Origin: an uncultured Eubacteriales bacterium
GTDB taxonomy: Bacteria > Bacillota > Clostridia > Oscillospirales > Oscillospiraceae
NCBI GenBank assembly: GCA_900549885.1
Contig: URQA01000110.1
Location: 1 to 8,230, forward strand
Direction of reading: 5' to 3'
DNA: 8,230 nucleotides
Shown here: in pieces, positions 4,902-8,230 of the stretch
Position numbering within the stretch: the stretch's first letter is position 1
Layout: the number at the start of each line of letters is the position of its first letter
Notes under the pieces: generated by a model
Seen by the model: the letters and a program-made list of their open reading frames with translations, nothing else
Told to the model about the DNA's origin: nothing
The model's database searches: none
Made by a program: the position numbers and the translations under genes

Positions 4902-7235
4902 TTACAGGGCGGCAAACCGGGTCAGCATGGCAGCCAACTCCGCCCGGGTAGCAGTGCCCTGGGGGTTGAGGCCTTTGTCACCGCCGGTGATGATGCCGCT
5001 GGAAACCGCCCAGTTCATGGCGCTCACGGCCCAGTCGCTGACGTTCTCCCTGTCGGCGAAGCCGTTCAGCCACTCGCCCGCTACAGCGGGAGAACCAGCA
5101 TAGCGGTACAGCATGGCCGCCACCTGCTCCCGGGTGATGAGACCCTCAGGGGCAGTGCCGTCGGACACGCCCTCGGCCACTGCCCACTCCATGCCAGCCT
5201 GATACCAGGAGCTGCCGGCGGAGGTGTCCACTCCGTCCATGCGGGCCAGGATGGTCATGAGCGTGCCCCGTGTGACGGTGCCGGATGGGTCAAAGGTGAC
5301 GGCGGAGGTGCCGTTCATCAGGCCGTTCCGGCAGGCATACTCCACATAGGAGTAGAACCAGTCATTAGCGCTCACATCCCCGAAGGGGTTGACCCAGATG
5401 TCCGGGGCCTTCTCCACGAACACCGCCGAGACGGTCACCTGTGAGCCGGGCATCACGAAGGAATAGGTGCCATTGGGGTTGGCCTGCGTCATCACGGTAT
5501 TCCCGAAGCGGTCGGTGACCGTCAGCGCGGACAGCTCATAGCCCTCGCTGGGGACAGCGGTGACGGTCACCGTCTGGCCCTGCTGGGCCGCGGCGGGGCT
5601 GACGGTCACAACGCCGTTGTCCGTTGGGGCCACCGTGACCCCATAGCTGGGGTTGACGATGGGAGGAACGTAGGGGTAGGCCACCGTGACCTCACAGGAG
5701 GCGCTCTTTCCACTGCCATCGTTTGCCGTGGCCGTGATGATGGCTGTGCCGGGGGCCACGGCGGTGACCGTTCCGGTTTCGTCCACCGTGGCTACATTCA
5801 CGTCACTGGAAGCCCAGGTCACCGTCCGGTCGGTGGCGTTGTCCGGGGCCACCGTGGCGGTGAGCGCGGATGTCTCGCCCGGCGTCAGGGACAGCTCGGT
5901 CTGGTTCAGGGTCACACTCTCCACCAGAATCATCGCGAGCGGCTCAATTTTTACATATTTATTTTGGAAGCTGTCCACCTTCAAATCGCCATTGGGGATA
6001 ACCACTGCACTTTCGCTATCTTCGCCGGCTGTAACTTTATAGCTGACCGGATAGTTCAAGCTGGGCATTGCTGAGTACGCATAAGATGTGGCTTGCACAG
6101 TCACCGTGCTGTTTTCAATGCAAACCGTACCATTTGGCGCATGGATGCCTGCTGTTCCTGTACCCTTGACAATAACATTCGCATCTTTGAAGTTGATGTC
6201 ACAATCTTGCGCACTTGTACTATTGATAATACCAGCATAGGTAACATCGGTTGTCAGTGTTCCGCCGTCAATGGTAATCGTTCCTTGTGAGCTGCCAATT
6301 CCCACCGCTCCTGATACCTCGACATTACTGTTAATTGTCAAAGGATACCGCCCATCTGAGCTCTGCCCCATGGAAATGGCCGCATAAGTCCTAGTTGTAT
6401 CCGTCGCTTTTGCAACCGTTTTCTGTGTGCTGTTGATGGTAATTGGGCCAGCAAAAGCATTCAGCCCGCCCGTAGTCCCTATCGCGTTTACTTGGGCGTT
6501 TCCAGAAATCTCAATCCCGCGATTTCCACTAATAGCGGTTCCGGAGGGATTCTCAACCGTAACTTCCGCATTTTCCTTCATCATAATTGTTTGGAGGTTG
6601 GAAATACACTCCGCCGTTACCTTCGCACTGCCCTCAATCACAATATTGTCTGCCCGTTGTGCCTCTTCCGTGTGTGGGTCCCCACCAGTGGAAAGAGTCC
6701 CCACCGTTACATCTGCCTGGCCTGAAATCGTGATTCCTCCATAGCGGGTGCTAATCGACGCGCCGTGCATGTGCAGTCTGCCGCCCCTGATCATGATATC
6801 GCCCTCATTGGGATAGACCGTCGCAATACCCTCGTAGTTCGTATATACATCATAGCTTCCAGTGCCAGTGATAGTTATGTCCCCCGCCGTGATGGCCTGG
6901 ATTCCTATACTGACTTTATCTTCCTCGCTTCCGCTGCTGTTTTCGCCGCGCAGTTCAACCGTCGTACCGCCAGGAACATAGATAGCAGAAGTAAGTTCTG
7001 CATTGTTCAATATCAGTTCATTTCCCTGATAATAAATATTGTAACTGCCAGATGTTCCTTCTTTCTCTATCGTTCCATCTTTTACTGTGTAGTAAGTATC
7101 TTCTTCAATTTTTGTTGTACCAATGTGAAGTTCCGTAATTTCCGGCTTATGGTAATCATACGCCAAGGCCGCCCCCGGTAACAGGCCAAAACACAGGGCC
7201 AATGCCAGCAGTCCGGCAAACAACCGTTTCTTCAT
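4902..7235 (-). CDS. Secreted beta-helix/Big2/InlB-repeat protein with three SLH cell-wall anchor repeats
   Basis: Predicted exported surface protein of 777 residues; function unknown, plausibly adhesion or glycan contact. Residues 1-25 are a Sec signal peptide: MKKR, a hydrophobic core, and a likely cut after AALA. Residues about 30-430 hold imperfect rungs of about 19-34 residues, such as GITISGQADVTVG (167-179), NIVIEGSAKVTAE (197-209) and GIEISGNAQVNAIG (240-253), typical of a right-handed beta-helix. A Big2 Ig-like domain covers about 438-519 (ESVTLNQTELSLTPGETSAL; VTWASSDVNVATVDETGTVT). A divergent InlB-type repeat covers about 532-607 (GVVTVSPAAAQQGQTVTVTA). Three SLH repeats (about 617-777) carry VTRGTLMTIL, ITREQVAAML and ATRAELAAML, which bind pyruvylated secondary wall polymer in known S-layer proteins. 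AAGGAGG (7243-7249) lies 7 nt before the ATG. It is transcribed alone, with its own promoter and terminator. The DNA for the beta-helix is clearly more AT-rich than the rest, which suggests a mosaic origin. No enzyme motif was recognised. Confidence 0.93.
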   Translation of the reverse strand: MKKRLFAGLLALALCFGLLPGAALAYDYHKPEITELHIGTTKIEEDTYYTVKDGTIEKEGTSGSYNIYYQGNELILNNAELTSAIYVPGGTTVELRGENSSGSEEDKVSIGIQAITAGDITITGTGSYDVYTNYEGIATVYPNEGDIMIRGGRLHMHGASISTRYGGITISGQADVTVGTLSTGGDPHTEEAQRADNIVIEGSAKVTAECISNLQTIMMKENAEVTVENPSGTAISGNRGIEISGNAQVNAIGTTGGLNAFAGPITINSTQKTVAKATDTTRTYAAISMGQSSDGRYPLTINSNVEVSGAVGIGSSQGTITIDGGTLTTDVTYAGIINSTSAQDCDINFKDANVIVKGTGTAGIHAPNGTVCIENSTVTVQATSYAYSAMPSLNYPVSYKVTAGEDSESAVVIPNGDLKVDSFQNKYVKIEPLAMILVESVTLNQTELSLTPGETSALTATVAPDNATDRTVTWASSDVNVATVDETGTVTAVAPGTAIITATANDGSGKSASCEVTVAYPYVPPIVNPSYGVTVAPTDNGVVTVSPAAAQQGQTVTVTAVPSEGYELSALTVTDRFGNTVMTQANPNGTYSFVMPGSQVTVSAVFVEKAPDIWVNPFGDVSANDWFYSYVEYACRNGLMNGTSAVTFDPSGTVTRGTLMTILARMDGVDTSAGSSWYQAGMEWAVAEGVSDGTAPEGLITREQVAAMLYRYAGSPAVAGEWLNGFADRENVSDWAVSAMNWAVSSGIITGGDKGLNPQGTATRAELAAMLTRFAAL

Positions 7236-7265
7236 ATGGGTTCCTCCTTGTTTTCATAAGCTATT

Positions 7266-7305
7266 GCTGTTCAGAATGAACAGCATGCCTTTTTGCGCAA
7301 AAAGG
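7266..7305 (-). promoter_or_regulatory. Two adjacent perfect inverted repeats in the leader of the SLH protein gene
   Basis: The first is GCTGTTCA-GAA-TGAACAGC (7266-7284), with 8-bp arms. The second is CCTTTTTGCGCAAAAAGG (7288-7305), a perfect 18-base palindrome. They are 3 bases apart and both lie between the predicted transcription start (about 7329) and the ribosome-binding site (7243-7249). In RNA they would form two tandem hairpins. Neither is followed by a U-tract, so they are not terminators. They could be a protein operator or stabilise the 5' end of the mRNA. The dyads are plain to see; the role is inferred. Confidence 0.55.
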
Positions 7306-7335
7306 ACAAATTCCCTCTCTGCTTATCTATGTTGT

Positions 7336-7364
7336 AATATACCATGCTTTTCCTGTTTGCACAA
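7336..7364 (-). promoter_or_regulatory. Predicted SigA-type promoter of the SLH protein gene
   Basis: The minus strand has TTGTGC (7359-7364), a 17-base spacer and TATATT (7336-7341). The -10 matches consensus at 5 of 6 positions; the -35 is weak (TTG only). Transcription should start near 7329, leaving a leader of about 94 nt that contains the two inverted repeats. The spot lies just past the lysS terminator, in an AT-rich stretch, which supports independent expression. Confidence 0.6.
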
Positions 7365-7393
7365 GCGGAATCGGCCATTTCTCAAAAAAGAAA

Positions 7394-7421
7394 CGCCCCG
7401 GCCAAAAAATAGGCCGGGGCG
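7394..7421 (-). terminator. Intrinsic terminator of lysS
   Basis: Perfect 10-bp GC-rich inverted repeat CGCCCCGGCC (7394-7403) and GGCCGGGGCG (7412-7421) with an 8-base AT loop. It lies 12 nt beyond the lysS TAA. On the minus strand it is followed by TTTCTTTTTTGAG, a good U-tract. This is a textbook rho-independent terminator and insulates lysS from the surface-protein gene. Confidence 0.93.
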
Positions 7422-7433
7422 AACATACATGGT

Positions 7434-8230
7434 TTAGTCCAGAGGGCGCATGGTGGGGAAGAGCAGGACCTCTCTAATCGAATCATTGTTCGTAAGCATC
7501 ATGACGCACCGGTCGATGCCGATGCCCAGGCCGCCGGTGGGGGGCAGGCCGTACTCCAGGGCGGTGATATAGTCCTCGTCCATCATCCCGGCCTCCTCGT
7601 CGCCGCCTTCCCGCAGCTCCACCTGGCGCTGGAACCGCTGGCGCTGGTCCACGGGATCGTTCAGCTCGGAGAAGGCGTTGCCCATCTCACTATGGCAGAT
7701 GAACAGCTCAAACCGCTCCGTGAGCCGGGGATCCTTTGCCGACCGCTTGGCCAGGGGGCTGACGTCTACTGGGTGCATGGTGATAAAGGTGGGCTGGATG
7801 AGCTTCTCCTCCACCTTCTGGTCAAACACCTCGTACAAGGCGTTGCCCCAGGTGGCAGGGGCGGTCTCGGGCAGCTCCACGCCGATGGACTTGGCCATGG
7901 CCACCGCTTCGGTGTCGTCGGACACGGCCATGAAGTCCAAGCCGGTGTACTTCTCAACCGCCTCGGCCATGGTCATCCGGGGCCAGCCGGGGGTCAAGTC
8001 CAGCTGCTGGCCCTGCCATTCCAACTGATAGGTGCCCAACAGCTTCAGGGCGGCGGAGGACAGCAGCTCTTCGAACAGGTCCATCATGTCGTGGAAGTCG
8101 GCGTAGGCCTGGTACAGCTCCACCGAGGTGAACTCCGGGTTGTGCTTGGTGTCCATGCCTTCGTTGCGGAAGATGCGGCCGATCTCATACACCCGCTCCA
8201 GGCCGCCCACCACCAGCCGCTTCAGGTGCA
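7434..8230 (-). CDS. lysS: Lysyl-tRNA synthetase (class II), C-terminal half (cut by window edge)
   Basis: Charges tRNA-Lys with lysine using ATP; cytoplasmic. The frame is open to the window edge and shows 264 residues of a protein that is about 500 long in the family. The visible part is the class II catalytic domain. Motif 2 is RVYEIGRIFRNEG, followed by HNPEFTSVELYQAYAD, which is characteristic of LysRS. The lysine-site segment ERFELFICHSEMGNAFSELN comes later. Motif 3 is GGLGIGIDRCVMML followed by REVLLFPTMRP, ending only two residues before the stop as in other bacterial LysRS. The N-terminal anticodon-binding OB domain and motif 1 lie beyond 8230. The GTG at 8211-8213 is an internal Val codon, not a start. 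The gene ends in a strong terminator, so it is not co-transcribed with the downstream surface-protein gene. Confidence 0.97.
   Translation of the reverse strand, partial: HLKRLVVGGLERVYEIGRIFRNEGMDTKHNPEFTSVELYQAYADFHDMMDLFEELLSSAALKLLGTYQLEWQGQQLDLTPGWPRMTMAEAVEKYTGLDFMAVSDDTEAVAMAKSIGVELPETAPATWGNALYEVFDQKVEEKLIQPTFITMHPVDVSPLAKRSAKDPRLTERFELFICHSEMGNAFSELNDPVDQRQRFQRQVELREGGDEEAGMMDEDYITALEYGLPPTGGLGIGIDRCVMMLTNNDSIREVLLFPTMRPLD

Noticed and set aside
7266..7284. LexA/SOS box upstream of the SLH gene
   Set aside because: The Gram-positive LexA site is GAAC-N4-GTTC; here the half-sites are in the opposite order with a 5-base gap (GTTC-N5-GAAC).

Overview
This window reads as a chromosomal segment of a fairly GC-rich, low-G+C-phylum (Firmicutes/Bacillota) anaerobe. 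The gene order, the three-repeat SLH anchor and the mixed codon use suggest an Oscillospiraceae relative of the Flavonifractor/Pseudoflavonifractor kind. That placement is inferred from gene content and was not checked by a search. Every gene is on the minus strand, so transcription runs from high to low coordinates. There are seven protein genes, two of them cut by the window edges. No tRNA, rRNA, insertion sequence or CRISPR array was seen.

In transcription order: (1) 7434-8230, the C-terminal half of lysyl-tRNA synthetase (lysS), closed by a strong intrinsic terminator at 7394-7421. (2) 4902-7235, a single-gene unit with its own promoter (7336-7364), a leader holding two adjacent perfect inverted repeats, and a terminator (4855-4887). 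It encodes a 777-residue secreted protein: signal peptide, a repetitive probable beta-helix, a Big2 Ig-like domain, an InlB-type repeat and three SLH repeats for cell-wall anchoring. (3) 4651 down to position 1, a compact probable operon behind a near-consensus promoter at 4710-4738: trkH/ktrB (K+ channel subunit), trkA/ktrA (its RCK gating subunit), a SpoU/TrmH-family 2'-O-ribose RNA methyltransferase, dprA (ssDNA-binding RecA loader) and topA (topoisomerase I, N-terminal part only). The two K+ genes form one functional pair. dprA and topA both act on DNA, and the methyltransferase acts on RNA.

The clearest anomaly is in dprA. Its first 52 codons and the remainder lie in different frames, and removing one base from a GGGG run (1645-1648) restores a normal 412-residue DprA. 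The second point is the mosaic surface-protein gene: its beta-helix half is much more AT-rich than its Big2/SLH half, and the change falls at the domain boundary near 5945. Smaller points are the leader palindromes of that gene, a TTG start on trkH, a 19-bp imperfect tandem duplication spanning the dprA stop and topA start, and unusual residues in DprA motifs. I see no convincing sign of a new multi-gene system; most of the window is ordinary housekeeping sequence.
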